NCBI GenBank assembly: GCA_017452265.1
Contig: JAFTMS010000033.1
Span: 1 to 64,000, forward strand
Length of the DNA stretch: 64,000 nucleotides
DNA from: Bacteroidales bacterium
GTDB taxonomy: Bacteria; Bacteroidota; Bacteroidia; Bacteroidales; UBA932
Direction: 5' to 3'
A program made the position numbers and the translations under genes. Below, piece after piece: positions 16,946 through 26,198 of the stretch. Numbering within the stretch: the stretch's first letter is position 1; each line of letters begins with the position of its first letter. The notes beneath the pieces are model-generated. The model did no database searches and was not told the DNA's origin. It was given only the letters and a program-made list of their open reading frames with translations.

Positions 16946-18049
16946 ATGGAAGATAACCTTTTTAAAACCTGTCTGTACGACAAGCACATCGCCCTTGGGG
17001 CGCAGATGAGTCCTTTCGGCGGCTTCATCATGCCGATACAGTATACCAACATCACAGATGAGCACAACGCTGTGCGTCATAAGGCCGGAATGTTCGACGT
17101 TTCGCACATGGGCGAGATTTTCGTCAGCGGCCCGGATGCCGAAAGGTTTGTGGAGCATGTGTTCTCAAACAAAGTGGCCGGAATGGAGCCCGGAAAGATC
17201 CTTTACGGCATGATGCTGTATCCGAACGGCACCACAGTGGACGATCTCCTTGTGTACAGGGAGTTTGAGCCGGATCATTATCTTCTTGTGGTAAACGCAT
17301 CAAACATAGCTAAGGATTACGACTGGCTGTGCGCACAGAAGGAAGGCTTCGACGTGACGGTCGTGAACGAGTCCGATTCGTGGGGACAGATTGCCCTGCA
17401 GGGGCCGGAGGCGGAGAAATATGCCGTGGAGACGCTCGGACTGGCCAAAGCGGCTGGCCTTGCATTTTATACATATTATAATGACCATACAGCAGAAGGA
17501 TCTCGTATCATCATCAGCCGCACAGGCTACACCGGCGAGGACGGTTTCGAGATATACGCACCGCACGATGTCATAAACACGATGTGGGATACCCTTCTTG
17601 CGGCCGGTGTCGTTCCTTGCGGCTTAGGCTGTCGCGACACCCTCCGTTTTGAGGCCGGCCTTCCGCTTTACGGCCATGAGCTCAGTGATGAAATAACGCC
17701 TCTGGAGGCAGGCCTGGGCATGTTTGCGAAGGTGAAGGACAAGGATTTCATCGGAAGGGATGCTCTTGCGGCGCAGAAGGAGGCCGGGCTTGCAAGGAAG
17801 AGCGTCGGCATCGAGCTGCAGGACAAGGCGATTCCGCGTGCAGGCTACCCTGTGGAGGTGGGCGGAGTGCAGGTGGGAGTCGTGACCACGGGCTACCGTT
17901 CGATTTCGACAGAGCGAAGCGTGTGCGTTGCGATGGTGGACAAGGCATACACGGAACTTGGCACGCAGGTGGAGATACGCATCCGCAAGAAGGTCTTCCC
18001 GGGCATAGTGACAAAAAGACGCTTTTACGAAACAAACTATAAAAAATAA
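16946..18049 (+). CDS. gcvT: Glycine cleavage system T protein (aminomethyltransferase)
   Basis: This 367-residue folate-dependent enzyme takes the aminomethyl group from lipoyl-GcvH, releases ammonia and forms 5,10-methylene-tetrahydrofolate. Motifs: FGGFIMPIQY, AGMFDVSHMGEI, ISRTGYTGEDGFEIY, CGLGCRDTLRFEAGLPLYGHEL and the C-terminal barrel with the late KRRFYETNYKK. Length and order match the family. It lies 6 nt upstream of gcvH in the operon. Confidence 0.96.
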   Translation: MEDNLFKTCLYDKHIALGAQMSPFGGFIMPIQYTNITDEHNAVRHKAGMFDVSHMGEIFVSGPDAERFVEHVFSNKVAGMEPGKILYGMMLYPNGTTVDDLLVYREFEPDHYLLVVNASNIAKDYDWLCAQKEGFDVTVVNESDSWGQIALQGPEAEKYAVETLGLAKAAGLAFYTYYNDHTAEGSRIIISRTGYTGEDGFEIYAPHDVINTMWDTLLAAGVVPCGLGCRDTLRFEAGLPLYGHELSDEITPLEAGLGMFAKVKDKDFIGRDALAAQKEAGLARKSVGIELQDKAIPRAGYPVEVGGVQVGVVTTGYRSISTERSVCVAMVDKAYTELGTQVEIRIRKKVFPGIVTKRRFYETNYKK

Positions 18050-18055
18050 CTTGAT

Positions 18056-18439
18056 ATGGCAAAGACAGTAGACGGACTCTATTACAGCGAGTCACACGAA
18101 TGGGTAAAGGTTGAAGGAAATGTTGCAGTGATCGGCATCACCGATTTTGCACAGCACGCTATGGGCGACCTCTCTTATGTGGATATGCCTGAGGTGGACG
18201 ACGAACTCGAAAAAGGCGAGGAATTCGGTGCGGTCGAGAGCGTGAAGGCAGCAAGCGATCTCTATTGCCCTGTATCAGGAACAGTTATCGAAATCAACGA
18301 GGAACTTGAAGACGCTCCGGAGCTTCTCAATCAGGATGCTTTCGCAAACTGGATCATGAAGGTGGAGATGAGCGATCCGTCTGAGCTTGAGTCCCTTATG
18401 GATGCCGCCGCCTACGAGGCAATGTGTGCAGACGCATAA
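18056..18439 (+). CDS. gcvH: Glycine cleavage system H protein
   Basis: This 127-residue lipoyl carrier shuttles the aminomethyl intermediate between the P, T and L proteins. The lipoylated lysine is Lys64 in GAVESVKAASD. The HEWVKVEG and ITDFAQHAMGDLSYVDMP segments are typical. The length is normal. It stops 11 nt before gcvPA. Confidence 0.96.
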   Translation: MAKTVDGLYYSESHEWVKVEGNVAVIGITDFAQHAMGDLSYVDMPEVDDELEKGEEFGAVESVKAASDLYCPVSGTVIEINEELEDAPELLNQDAFANWIMKVEMSDPSELESLMDAAAYEAMCADA

Positions 18440-18450
18440 AATCAGTGCAT

Positions 18451-19779
18451 ATGGCTTTTGCATATTTCCCTCATACAGAGGATGATATACGGCAGATGCT
18501 GGACAGAATCGGAGTGGATTCCCTTGAGGACCTCTACTCCGATGTTCCGCAGGATGTCATCTACAGAAAGGAATACGACCTGCCTGATGCAATGTCCGAA
18601 CTTGAGGCGCGCCGATATTTCGAAGGCCTTGCATCGCAGAACCGCAAGATGCTCTGCCTCTGCGGCTTGGGCGCGTATGACCATTATTCTCCGGCCGTGA
18701 TTCCGTCCATAATCTCGCGCTCGGAATTTCTGACCGCCTACACTCCGTATCAGCCTGAAGTGTCGCAGGGTACGCTCCGTTATATATTCGAGTATCAGTC
18801 TATGATAGCCGAACTGACGGGCATGGACTGCACCAATGCTTCGATGTACGACGGTGCGACGGCAGCTGCTGAGGCCATGATGATGGCTATGGCTGCGACA
18901 AAGAAGAAGACGCGTGTATTGCTTTCCGAGGGCCTGCTTCCGCAGGTTCTTGAAGTGGTGAAGACCTATGCGAAGTTCAACGGCGTGGAGCTTGGCTTTG
19001 TGCCTTGCATCGACGGCGTGACATCGTATGGCGCTCTTGTCGCCGAGCTTGCTGCAGGTGATGTGGCCGGTGTCCTTGTGCCGGGTATAAACAGGTACGG
19101 AATCATTGAGGATATGACAGGATTTGCAGATGCTGTTCATGCTCAGAAAGGTCTGCTGATGGTATATTCGGATCCGTCTTCGCTTGCTGTAATCAAGACT
19201 CCAGGCGAGTGGGGTGCGGATGTCGTATGCGGAGATTCTCAGTCTCTTGGTGTTCCTCTATGCTTCGGCGGCCCGTATGTCGGCTTCCTTACATGTACGA
19301 AGGAGCTTGTCCGCAAGCTTCCGGGACGTATTGTCGGAGAAACGAAAGACGTGGACGGAAAGCGTGCCTATGTGCTCACGCTTCAGGCCCGCGAGCAGCA
19401 TATACGCCGTGAGAAGGCGACCAGCAACATATGCTCGAACCAGTCTCTTATGGCTCTGTATGTGACTGTATATCTGTCTCTTATGGGCTCGAAAGGTCTT
19501 CGTGACGTGAATGAGCTAAGCTATGGTGCCGCTCATTATCTCCATGACAGCCTTCTTGCGACCGGGCTTTTTGAAAAGGCGTTTGACAAGCCGTTCCTTA
19601 AGGAGTTCACGCTTAAGCCGCTTGTGCCTGTGGCTGATCTGCAGGAAGCGCTTCATGCGGAAGGCATCTTCGGAGCCGTCGAGGTGGAGCCGGGGCTTGT
19701 AAACTTCTGTGCGACTGAAAAGATACGCAAGGAGGATATTGAATATGTTGTATCAGTAATAAAGAAGTTCAAGGCATGA
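18451..19779 (+). CDS. gcvPA: Glycine dehydrogenase (decarboxylating) subunit 1
   Basis: This 442-residue N-terminal half of the split P protein forms a heterotetramer with GcvPB. Visible: [12 protein letters not shown] at the N-terminus, SFLGCG-like [52 protein letters not shown] and the degenerate PLP-fold domain. This half lacks the PLP lysine, as expected. A frame opening 9 codons earlier exists, but the ATG at 18451 matches known N-termini. Its TGA overlaps the gcvPB ATG (4-nt ATGA). Confidence 0.95.
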   Translation: MAFAYFPHTEDDIRQMLDRIGVDSLEDLYSDVPQDVIYRKEYDLPDAMSELEARRYFEGLASQNRKMLCLCGLGAYDHYSPAVIPSIISRSEFLTAYTPYQPEVSQGTLRYIFEYQSMIAELTGMDCTNASMYDGATAAAEAMMMAMAATKKKTRVLLSEGLLPQVLEVVKTYAKFNGVELGFVPCIDGVTSYGALVAELAAGDVAGVLVPGINRYGIIEDMTGFADAVHAQKGLLMVYSDPSSLAVIKTPGEWGADVVCGDSQSLGVPLCFGGPYVGFLTCTKELVRKLPGRIVGETKDVDGKRAYVLTLQAREQHIRREKATSNICSNQSLMALYVTVYLSLMGSKGLRDVNELSYGAAHYLHDSLLATGLFEKAFDKPFLKEFTLKPLVPVADLQEALHAEGIFGAVEVEPGLVNFCATEKIRKEDIEYVVSVIKKFKA

Positions 19780-21239
19780 AATATTACGACAAACTGATCT
19801 TTGAACTTTCCAAGGAAGGACGATGCGGATATTCATTGCCTTCCAATGGCTGGGACGCCTCTCTGACCGAACTGCCTGCTGGCCTCGCTCGTGCTAAAGA
19901 ACCGGCATTGCCTCAGGTGAGCGAGCCGGACGTCGTGCGTCATTATACAAATCTTTCCCAGATGAACTTCGGAGTGGATTCCGGATTCTATCCTCTCGGC
20001 AGCTGTACGATGAAGTACAATCCGAAGATCAACGAGGAAATATCGGCGCATCCCGGTTTTGCCGGCCTGCATCCTCTTCAGCCAGCATCTACCGTTCAGG
20101 GAGCCTTGAGGCTGTATCGTGACCTCTCTCATGCTCTTTCGGCAATAACCGGGATGGCGGAGTTCACGCTAAATCCGTTTGCAGGTGCTCATGGCGAACT
20201 GACCGGCCTCATGGTGATACGTCGGTATCATATGTCACGAGGAGATTCCAGAAGGACGCGCATCATCGTTCCGGACAGTGCACATGGCACAAATCCGGCT
20301 TCTGCGGCTGTCTGCGGCCTTGAAATCGTAGTCGTGAAGTCCAAGGAAAACGGCCTTGTGGATGTGGACGACCTTCGTCCTCTGCTCGATGATACGATTG
20401 CCGGAATCATGATGACGAATCCTAATACGCTCGGACTTTTCGAAAAGGATATAAAGGAGATTGCCGCCCTCGTTCATGAATGCGGAGGCCTCCTGTATTA
20501 TGACGGAGCGAACATGAACCCTCTGATGGGCGTCGTGCGTCCAGGAGACATGGGTTTTGACGTGATGCATCTGAACCTTCACAAGACATTCTCGACGCCT
20601 CATGGCGGCGGTGGTCCAGGTGCCGGACCAGTGGGTGTAGCTGCTCATCTTGTTCAGCATCTCCCTGCTCCAAAGGTTATGGAGGCGGAGGACGGTTCGC
20701 TGTATGTGGCCGGAGATGACGGTCAGGCATGTGGCCGCATATCAGGATTCATGGGCAATTTCGGTGTGCTTCTGAGGGCATATACATACATACTTATGAT
20801 CGGAAGGCAGAACATCAGGATGGTCGGCCCACTGTCTGTCCTCGGGGCGAACTATGTCAAGGAATCGCTCAGGGACTGCTTCAGGCTTCCTGTTCCGACC
20901 GTCTGCAAGCATGAATTCGTGTTTGACGGACTGCTCGACCAGTCGACGGGAGTGACGACTCTCGATGTCGCCAAGAGGCTTCTGGACTATGGCTTCCATG
21001 CGCCTACGATATACTTCCCGCTTCTGTTCCATCAGGCTATCATGATCGAGCCGACGGAAACGGAGTCGAAGGAGACGCTGGACTGCTTCATAAATATGAT
21101 GAGGCATATTGCTGCTGAAGCATTGTCGGATCCTGATACCCTCAAGACGGCGCCTCACACGACGCCTGTACGACGCCTTGACGAAACCACCGCGGCCCGC
21201 CAGCCCGTGCTCCGCTATCATTCCGAAACGTCATTCTGA
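19776..21239 (+). CDS. gcvPB: Glycine dehydrogenase (decarboxylating) subunit 2
   Basis: This is the 487-residue catalytic half of the split P protein. The PLP lysine is in [18 protein letters not shown] (Lys about 270). [14 protein letters not shown] and [17 protein letters not shown] are typical of GcvPB. It decarboxylates glycine and passes the methylamine to lipoyl-GcvH. The last codons (ETSF) run into a dispersed repeat (GTCATTCTGA), so the C-terminus may have been altered by the repeat. It is translationally coupled to gcvPA. Confidence 0.95.
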   Translation: MKYYDKLIFELSKEGRCGYSLPSNGWDASLTELPAGLARAKEPALPQVSEPDVVRHYTNLSQMNFGVDSGFYPLGSCTMKYNPKINEEISAHPGFAGLHPLQPASTVQGALRLYRDLSHALSAITGMAEFTLNPFAGAHGELTGLMVIRRYHMSRGDSRRTRIIVPDSAHGTNPASAAVCGLEIVVVKSKENGLVDVDDLRPLLDDTIAGIMMTNPNTLGLFEKDIKEIAALVHECGGLLYYDGANMNPLMGVVRPGDMGFDVMHLNLHKTFSTPHGGGGPGAGPVGVAAHLVQHLPAPKVMEAEDGSLYVAGDDGQACGRISGFMGNFGVLLRAYTYILMIGRQNIRMVGPLSVLGANYVKESLRDCFRLPVPTVCKHEFVFDGLLDQSTGVTTLDVAKRLLDYGFHAPTIYFPLLFHQAIMIEPTETESKETLDCFINMMRHIAAEALSDPDTLKTAPHTTPVRRLDETTAARQPVLRYHSETSF

Positions 21240-21255
21240 ATCAAGAGAAGAATCC
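21229..21255. repeat. Dispersed GTCATTCTGA...GAATCC repeat
   Basis: CGTCATTCTGAATC, then AGAGAAGAATCC, resembles the short intergenic repeat GTCATTCTGA(N)GAAGAATCT found in many bacterial genomes. Another relative lies at 53791-53830. Here it spans the gcvPB stop codon and the gap before lpd. Confidence 0.5.
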
Positions 21256-21267
21256 GATACCTTTGAT

Positions 21268-22611
21268 ATGAAGATAATAATAATAGGCGCCGGCCCCGGC
21301 GGATACGAAACTGCTCTTCTTGCAGCCAGAAGGGGAGTGGAAGTGGTTCTGGTGGAATCCGGACACGTCGGCGGCACATGCCTCAACGAAGGCTGCATCC
21401 CGACAAAGTCCTTCTGCCGTAATGCACAGATTCTCGACGAACTGCGCGCTGCTTCCGCCTTCGGAGTCACCGACCTTTCGTATGGCTTTGATTTCAGCGC
21501 TGTCCGGGCACGAAAGGATGCTGTTGTGGAGCAGCTCCGTGGCGGTGTGGAAGGCCTGCTGAACCATAAGAACATCACTCTGGTCAGAGGCAAGGCCTCC
21601 TTCAAGGATGCGCACACCATAATCGTGGATGATGAAGAGTACTCGGCCGACTATATTATCATAGCCACAGGCTCCGTTTCCGCCTCCCTTCCGATTCCCG
21701 GAGCAGATCTTCCGGATGTGCTGACTTCCCGTGAAATCCTTGATATAGAGGAAGTTCCCAAGAGGCTGTGCGTCATCGGCGGAGGCGTCATAGGTCTTGA
21801 ATTCGCCTCGATATTCCGCAGTTTCGGAAGCGAGGTCACGGTGCTGGAATATTGCAGGGATATTCTCCCGCATTTCGATTCAGACTTGGCAAAACGCTTG
21901 AAGCAGAGCCTCGGAAAACGTGGAATTGATATGGTTACGCAGGCTCAGGTGCTTTCAATCACTAAGGACGCATCTTGTCTTGTGACTTATTCTCGTAAAG
22001 GCAAGGAGGAGACTGTCGTGGCCGACAAGGTGCTCATGGCTGTCGGACGCCGTGCCAATGTGTCGTCTCTGAATCTTGCGGACATCGGCCTGGAATTCAC
22101 TCCTAAGGGAATATCTGTCAATGATGTGATGCAGACGAACCTGCCGCATATTTATGCAGTCGGAGACATAAACGGAAAGATGATGCTCGCACATGCGGCG
22201 ACCTTCCAGGGTGTCGTTGCCCTTGACCATATCATGGGTGTCAGCAACGGAATAGACCTTTCTGTGATGCCGGCTGCCGTGTTCACGTCACCGGAAGCTG
22301 CTTCCGTCGGCATGACCGAAGATGAGTGCAAGGAGAAAGGATTGGCGGTGAAGTGCCTCAAGTCATTCTTCAGAGCGAACGGAAAGGCTGTCGCCATGGG
22401 CGAGACCGATGGCTTCTGCAAGCTTGTCGTGGAACTCTCCGGCCGCATCCTCGGCTGCCACATCTATGGCCCTCATGCTTCCGACATAGTACAGGAAGCC
22501 TGCGCCATGATTAGCCGTGGAGCGTCTCTTGAAGAATTCCAGAACATCATCCATGCCCACCCGACGCTGACGGAAGTCCTTCAGAGCGCTTCGGCCATGA
22601 TGGAGATATGA
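21268..22611 (+). CDS. lpdA: Dihydrolipoyl dehydrogenase (L protein)
   Basis: This 447-residue FAD disulfide oxidoreductase reoxidises dihydrolipoyl-GcvH with NAD. The FAD fingerprint GAGPGGYETALLAARRG opens at residue 7. The redox pair Cys38/Cys43 is in GGTCLNEGC, the NAD motif in GGGVIGLEFAS, and IYAVGDINGK binds FAD. The C-terminal interface has HAHPTLTEV with the catalytic His. The frame extends 53 codons upstream, but that part is a shadow of gcvPB; ATG 21268 starts at the FAD strand. Its position makes it the dedicated E3 of the glycine cleavage system. Confidence 0.94.
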   Translation: MKIIIIGAGPGGYETALLAARRGVEVVLVESGHVGGTCLNEGCIPTKSFCRNAQILDELRAASAFGVTDLSYGFDFSAVRARKDAVVEQLRGGVEGLLNHKNITLVRGKASFKDAHTIIVDDEEYSADYIIIATGSVSASLPIPGADLPDVLTSREILDIEEVPKRLCVIGGGVIGLEFASIFRSFGSEVTVLEYCRDILPHFDSDLAKRLKQSLGKRGIDMVTQAQVLSITKDASCLVTYSRKGKEETVVADKVLMAVGRRANVSSLNLADIGLEFTPKGISVNDVMQTNLPHIYAVGDINGKMMLAHAATFQGVVALDHIMGVSNGIDLSVMPAAVFTSPEAASVGMTEDECKEKGLAVKCLKSFFRANGKAVAMGETDGFCKLVVELSGRILGCHIYGPHASDIVQEACAMISRGASLEEFQNIIHAHPTLTEVLQSASAMMEI

Positions 22612-22644
22612 TTCTCTGCTGGTGGCCGAAGCGGCTTCCGCATG

Positions 22645-24798
22645 TCATTCCGTAAATTCCATTTCTTCGAACAGATACTCCGCACCTCCGATCTTTTCGA
22701 TGGTGAAGAGGACATATCTTATGTCGAGAGCTATGTTTCTGCATATTTCGGGATCGAACACGATGTCGCTCATGGTTCCTTCCCAGACGCGGTCGAAGTT
22801 GAGGCCTATGAGGTCGCCGTCTGCATTGATGACTGGACTTCCTGAATTGCCGCCGGTGGTGTGGTTGGTGGCGATGAAGCATACGGGCACTTCGCCGGAA
22901 GCGTCTGCCCAGCGTCCGTAATCCTTTGAGGCATATGCGTCACGAAGCCTCTGCGGGATGTTGTAGTCGAATATGTCCGGATTGTCCTTCTCCATGATTC
23001 CCTTTATCGTCGACGAAGGAGTGTAATATATTCCGTCGGCAGGGGAGTAGCCCTTCACATGACCGTATGCCACTCTAAGGGTGAGGTTCGCGTCCGGGTA
23101 GAAGTCCTTTGCAATACGCTGGGTGCGGGAATATGTCATCTGTCCGCGCATGTAGTCCCTGTAGGCGAGCTGAAGCTCCTGGTTCAGTCTGCGTGTGTGG
23201 GGACGGATGCTTCCTGTATACCATTTGAGGTATTCGCTGAAGAATACGGCTGCCTTGTCGTTCATGACCGCCTCCTTGTCCTCTGCCGTCAGTGCCGCCA
23301 CTTTGGACGGGTCTGTGAATATGGTGCTGCTGAAGAGGTCTTCCGCCCAGGCCTGCGTGTTCCCGTACTTCTTCATCTGTGCCTTGTGGTATTCCGGCTT
23401 GAAATCCTCGGGAACGTTTCTGTCGAAGGCGTCCACAAGTGCTATGAATGATTCCTTGTCGACAGGCATATGATAATCCTTGTAGAAGGCTGCCGCAATC
23501 TCATCGGCCCTCTTCCTGTCGAATGAGGCGGCGACGGCACCTGTGCTGTCGGTCAGTTCGGTGTACTGGCTGCCGAAGCTGTTTGCAAATGCTGCGATTT
23601 CAATGCTTCTGACGGTCTCGCTGTAATAGTCCGTGGCGAACTGGTATGGCTCCAGCTCTGCGTATATTCCTGCAATCTTCTCCACGATGCCGTCGAATTC
23701 TCCGCCTTCAGCCCAGCTTCTGAAGGCTTTTTCATATTCCTGCTTCGTACGCACCGTGTTCATCTTCCTGATGCCCTTCACCTCTCCCTGCCACTTCTTC
23801 CATGCGTTCGAGACGTTGGCGTTCTTCGACGAATATTGTATGCGCACCTTCTGGCTTTCGGCCTGATGTCTGTTCATTATGTCCAGACGGAGGGTACGGA
23901 GCGCTATCTTGTGCGGATCTCCGATTTCCTCGATATAGCGTACGCCTTCGGAATGGATATATTCCTGTGTCCTGCCGGGGAAGCCGTAAATGAATGTAAA
24001 ATCGCCTTCCTGCACGCCTGCAGTGGATATCTTGAAATATTTCTTAGGTCTGTACGGAACGTTGTCCTCTGAATACGGAGCAGGGTTGTTGTCCTTGTCG
24101 GCATATATCCTGAATATAGAGAAATCGCCTGTATGGCGCGGCCACATCCAGTTGTCCGTATCTCCGCCGAACTTTCCGATTGATGAAGGCGGCGCACCGA
24201 CCAGACGTACGTCGGCATATTCACGATACAGGAACAGGAAATACTGGTTTCCGTAATACAGGGCCTCGACCGTTGCCCTCATGCCTTTGCCTTCGGCTGT
24301 GGCCTCCTTGATGAGCGCTTCCGAATTGCGCTTCACCAGCTCCACCCTCTGTTCTTCGCTCATTTCCGGAGCATAACCCTCCAGAACCTGTGCTGTCACG
24401 TCCTCCATACGCTCCAGAAAGCTCACTGTCAGCCCTTTGTTTGGCAGTTCTTCCTCTCGGCTCATTGCCCAGAAGCCGTCGCGCAGATAGTCGTGCTCCA
24501 CGCTGCTGTGGCGCTGGATCTGGCCGTATCCGCAGTGATGGTTGGTCAGAAGCAGACCTTCCGGCGAAACAAGCTCTCCGGTGCAGCCCCGTCCGAACAG
24601 GACGACGGCATCCTTGAGCGATGCCTGGTTCACGCTGTAGATGTCCTCCGCATCGAGACTGAAGCCCTTCTCCTGCATGTCCACAATCCTCTGTGAGATG
24701 AGGGACGGAAGCCACATGCCTTCGTCGGCCCTTGCGAATGCTGCTGCCGCCATACCCATGACGGCGGTCATAAGAACTTTGAAATGTCTGATATTCAT
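22645..24798 (-). CDS. S46 dipeptidyl peptidase, DPP11-like (Asp/Glu-specific)
   Basis: This 717-residue periplasmic serine peptidase releases N-terminal dipeptides. The signal peptide ends near AFARADEG. The chymotrypsin-like triad includes His in LTNHHCGYG (87/88) and Ser652 in TGGNSGSPV. The residue 18 after the nucleophile is Arg (Arg670, in NFDRVWEG). In Porphyromonas this site is Arg673 in DPP11 (acidic P1) and Gly in DPP7, so acidic specificity is expected. GMWLPSLI at the mature N-terminus is the S46 amino-binding region. The start is the ATG at 24798: the longer frame crosses the upstream gene and a repeat. It follows the glycosylase gene by 4 nt. Confidence 0.9.
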   Translation of the reverse strand: MNIRHFKVLMTAVMGMAAAAFARADEGMWLPSLISQRIVDMQEKGFSLDAEDIYSVNQASLKDAVVLFGRGCTGELVSPEGLLLTNHHCGYGQIQRHSSVEHDYLRDGFWAMSREEELPNKGLTVSFLERMEDVTAQVLEGYAPEMSEEQRVELVKRNSEALIKEATAEGKGMRATVEALYYGNQYFLFLYREYADVRLVGAPPSSIGKFGGDTDNWMWPRHTGDFSIFRIYADKDNNPAPYSEDNVPYRPKKYFKISTAGVQEGDFTFIYGFPGRTQEYIHSEGVRYIEEIGDPHKIALRTLRLDIMNRHQAESQKVRIQYSSKNANVSNAWKKWQGEVKGIRKMNTVRTKQEYEKAFRSWAEGGEFDGIVEKIAGIYAELEPYQFATDYYSETVRSIEIAAFANSFGSQYTELTDSTGAVAASFDRKRADEIAAAFYKDYHMPVDKESFIALVDAFDRNVPEDFKPEYHKAQMKKYGNTQAWAEDLFSSTIFTDPSKVAALTAEDKEAVMNDKAAVFFSEYLKWYTGSIRPHTRRLNQELQLAYRDYMRGQMTYSRTQRIAKDFYPDANLTLRVAYGHVKGYSPADGIYYTPSSTIKGIMEKDNPDIFDYNIPQRLRDAYASKDYGRWADASGEVPVCFIATNHTTGGNSGSPVINADGDLIGLNFDRVWEGTMSDIVFDPEICRNIALDIRYVLFTIEKIGGAEYLFEEMEFTE

Positions 24799-24802
24799 AT
24801 TG

Positions 24803-25543
24803 TTAATATTTTGTCTTGTTGTTTGGGATTGCCACGCCGCTATGCTCCTCGCAATGACGTGCTTTGCGAGGGCTTGCAAGCAATCCTTCCGCTTCGTACA
24901 TCCTGCGGTACAGTTCCGCCTTCTTTTCAAGCGGCAGCGGATATGCCCGTGACGAGGACGGCATTCTCCAAAGCCTGAGGTATCGCGTGCACTTTTCCTG
25001 CAAAACTGCTCCTGGTGCCTCCGGATTTTGGGGTACCGCGAGCATTTCAGCATCAAAACTGCACTCGGCCCATCCACCGACTGCCGGCTCGCTGCATCCG
25101 AATGCCTCGCATATGACTTCGGTCGCCTTCTGCCCGGTCGTCACTATGGCCTGGCACGAAGGAATACGTGCGAGCAGAGCATGCAGATCCGTGGCGCGCA
25201 CCACTTCCAGAAACTTGTCGGAAGCGTTGTCCTTCAGCCTCCTCACCTCGCACGCCGTGTCGTAAAGCGCAATGCCTTTCTGTGAACAGAATTCCATTAT
25301 CCTCTCCCTGTCGAACCGCTTCAGCTTACGTCCCAGCTCGTCTTCCGCCACGAAATGCTCCCTGTCTCCGTAGAAGATCAGCCCGTCGATCCTCCAGTGG
25401 TCGTTGATCCAGTTCGGATAGAAGAAGTCCATGGACCATCTCTCCCGTTTCGGAGGAAAGCTCCCGAGCATGAGAATCCGCGCCTCTTCCGGAAGAAAAG
25501 GCTCAAGAGGATGCTTCTCGACAGGTGTCACAAGATGTTCCAT
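24803..25543 (-). CDS. Uracil-DNA glycosylase superfamily protein
   Basis: This is a 246-residue protein of the uracil/hypoxanthine-DNA glycosylase superfamily. The active-site-like loop LMLGSFPPKRERWSMDFFYPN is near residue 22, DTACEVRRLKDNASD near 109, the glycosylase-type strand IVTTGQKATEVI near 145, and SSRAYPLPLEKKAELYRRMY late. It probably excises deaminated bases. The start at ATG 25543 is supported by a -7 promoter element 4 nt upstream; the ATG at 25579 would lie upstream of it. The last about 20 residues (RHCEEHSGVAIPNNKTKY) are translated from a dispersed repeat rather than family sequence. Confidence 0.75.
   Translation of the reverse strand: MEHLVTPVEKHPLEPFLPEEARILMLGSFPPKRERWSMDFFYPNWINDHWRIDGLIFYGDREHFVAEDELGRKLKRFDRERIMEFCSQKGIALYDTACEVRRLKDNASDKFLEVVRATDLHALLARIPSCQAIVTTGQKATEVICEAFGCSEPAVGGWAECSFDAEMLAVPQNPEAPGAVLQEKCTRYLRLWRMPSSSRAYPLPLEKKAELYRRMYEAEGLLASPRKARHCEEHSGVAIPNNKTKY
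24825..24886. repeat. Dispersed GGATTGCC...CTCGCAATGACG repeat overlapping a gene end
   Basis: GGGATTGCCACGCC followed by GCTCCTCGCAATGACG resembles a short repeat common between bacterial genes. Read on the minus strand it gives the familiar HCEEHSGVAIP peptide. It forms the 3' end of the glycosylase gene and is followed by a GGCTTGCAAGCAATCC segment. Confidence 0.6.
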
Positions 25544-25547
25544 GACA

Positions 25548-25555
25548 CAAATATA
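25548..25555 (-). promoter_or_regulatory. -7 element giving a leaderless glycosylase mRNA
   Basis: On the minus strand TATATTTG ends 4 nt before the ATG at 25543. Transcription would begin at or within a few nt of the start codon. The same spacing occurs at the LysR gene at 33670. Confidence 0.55.
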
Positions 25556-25576
25556 CGTATTTTTTCCATATAAAGA

Positions 25577-25610
25577 CATCCGCCCGGAGAATCACTTCTG
25601 CGGGCGGATG
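25577..25610 (-). terminator. Hairpin between thioredoxin and glycosylase genes
   Basis: A perfect 10-bp stem CATCCGCCCG / CGGGCGGATG with a 14-nt loop is followed on the minus strand by TCTTTATATGG. It probably ends the thioredoxin transcript. I see no gene in the rest of 25544-25697. Confidence 0.6.
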
Positions 25611-25697
25611 CAGTCCGTTCAATATTTATGTCTGACATCTAAATGCACACTCATAAGACGCATGAACTGTGCCAAATGCTACAAGATGCCGTAAAAT

Positions 25698-26168
25698 TCA
25701 TTTCTTTTCCAGCAGAATCGTTTCGATTTCGGTCTTGAAGCGGGATTTGTCGCGTGAGCCTACCGTAAGCGTCGGCTCTCCATCGAGCGGAATATACAAT
25801 ATGGCCGGAATCGAGCTTATGCCGAATGCCTTGGCCAGTTCGGGATCCTTGTCGATGTCCACCTTGTATATGACCACTTTCCCGTCGTATTCTGCCGCAA
25901 GTTCGTTCATTATCGGTGCTATCCTCTGGCATGGGCCGCACCATGTCGCATAGAAGTCCACAACGGCCGGTTTGTCACCGAGGTATGTCAGCTCCTGTGC
26001 GCTGATGTCATAGACCTTGGCCGCGAACTCCTGTGCATTGAGTTCGGTGACCTTCCTGATTTCTTTCATTTCCTTTTCCTTCTTGTTTTCCGCGCCGGCG
26101 TTTCCGCATGATGCAAAACTCAGGATTGAGATGACAGCCAGCGCCGCAGTCATATAAATCGTCTTCAT
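25698..26168 (-). CDS. Thioredoxin-fold lipoprotein
   Basis: This 156-residue protein has a lipoprotein signal (LSFASC, Cys21) and a thioredoxin domain from about 55. The active site is ATWCGPCQRIAP (Cys77, Cys80), the cis-proline is in ISSIPAILYIP, and VVIYKVDIDKDPELAKAFGI is the usual strand-helix. It should act as a periplasmic or inner-membrane-facing thiol reductase. Its neighbours are catalase and a metal exporter, so an oxidative-stress role is plausible. Its own promoter-like element lies upstream. Confidence 0.88.
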   Translation of the reverse strand: MKTIYMTAALAVISILSFASCGNAGAENKKEKEMKEIRKVTELNAQEFAAKVYDISAQELTYLGDKPAVVDFYATWCGPCQRIAPIMNELAAEYDGKVVIYKVDIDKDPELAKAFGISSIPAILYIPLDGEPTLTVGSRDKSRFKTEIETILLEKK

Positions 26169-26184
26169 ATCGTTTGAATTTTTG

Positions 26185-26192
26185 CAAATATA
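26185..26192 (-). promoter_or_regulatory. -7 element of the thioredoxin gene
   Basis: TATATTTG on the minus strand, 16 nt before the ATG at 26168, in the AT-rich gap after catalase. Confidence 0.5.
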
Positions 26193-26198
26193 CCATTT

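Noticed and set aside
21109-21267. 53-codon extension upstream of lpd
   Set aside because: It overlaps gcvPB and lacks any match to the family; the FAD-binding strand begins at the ATG at 21268.
24799-25077. 93-codon N-terminal extension of the S46 peptidase frame
   Set aside because: It crosses the glycosylase gene in another frame and a dispersed repeat; a normal signal peptide begins at 24798.
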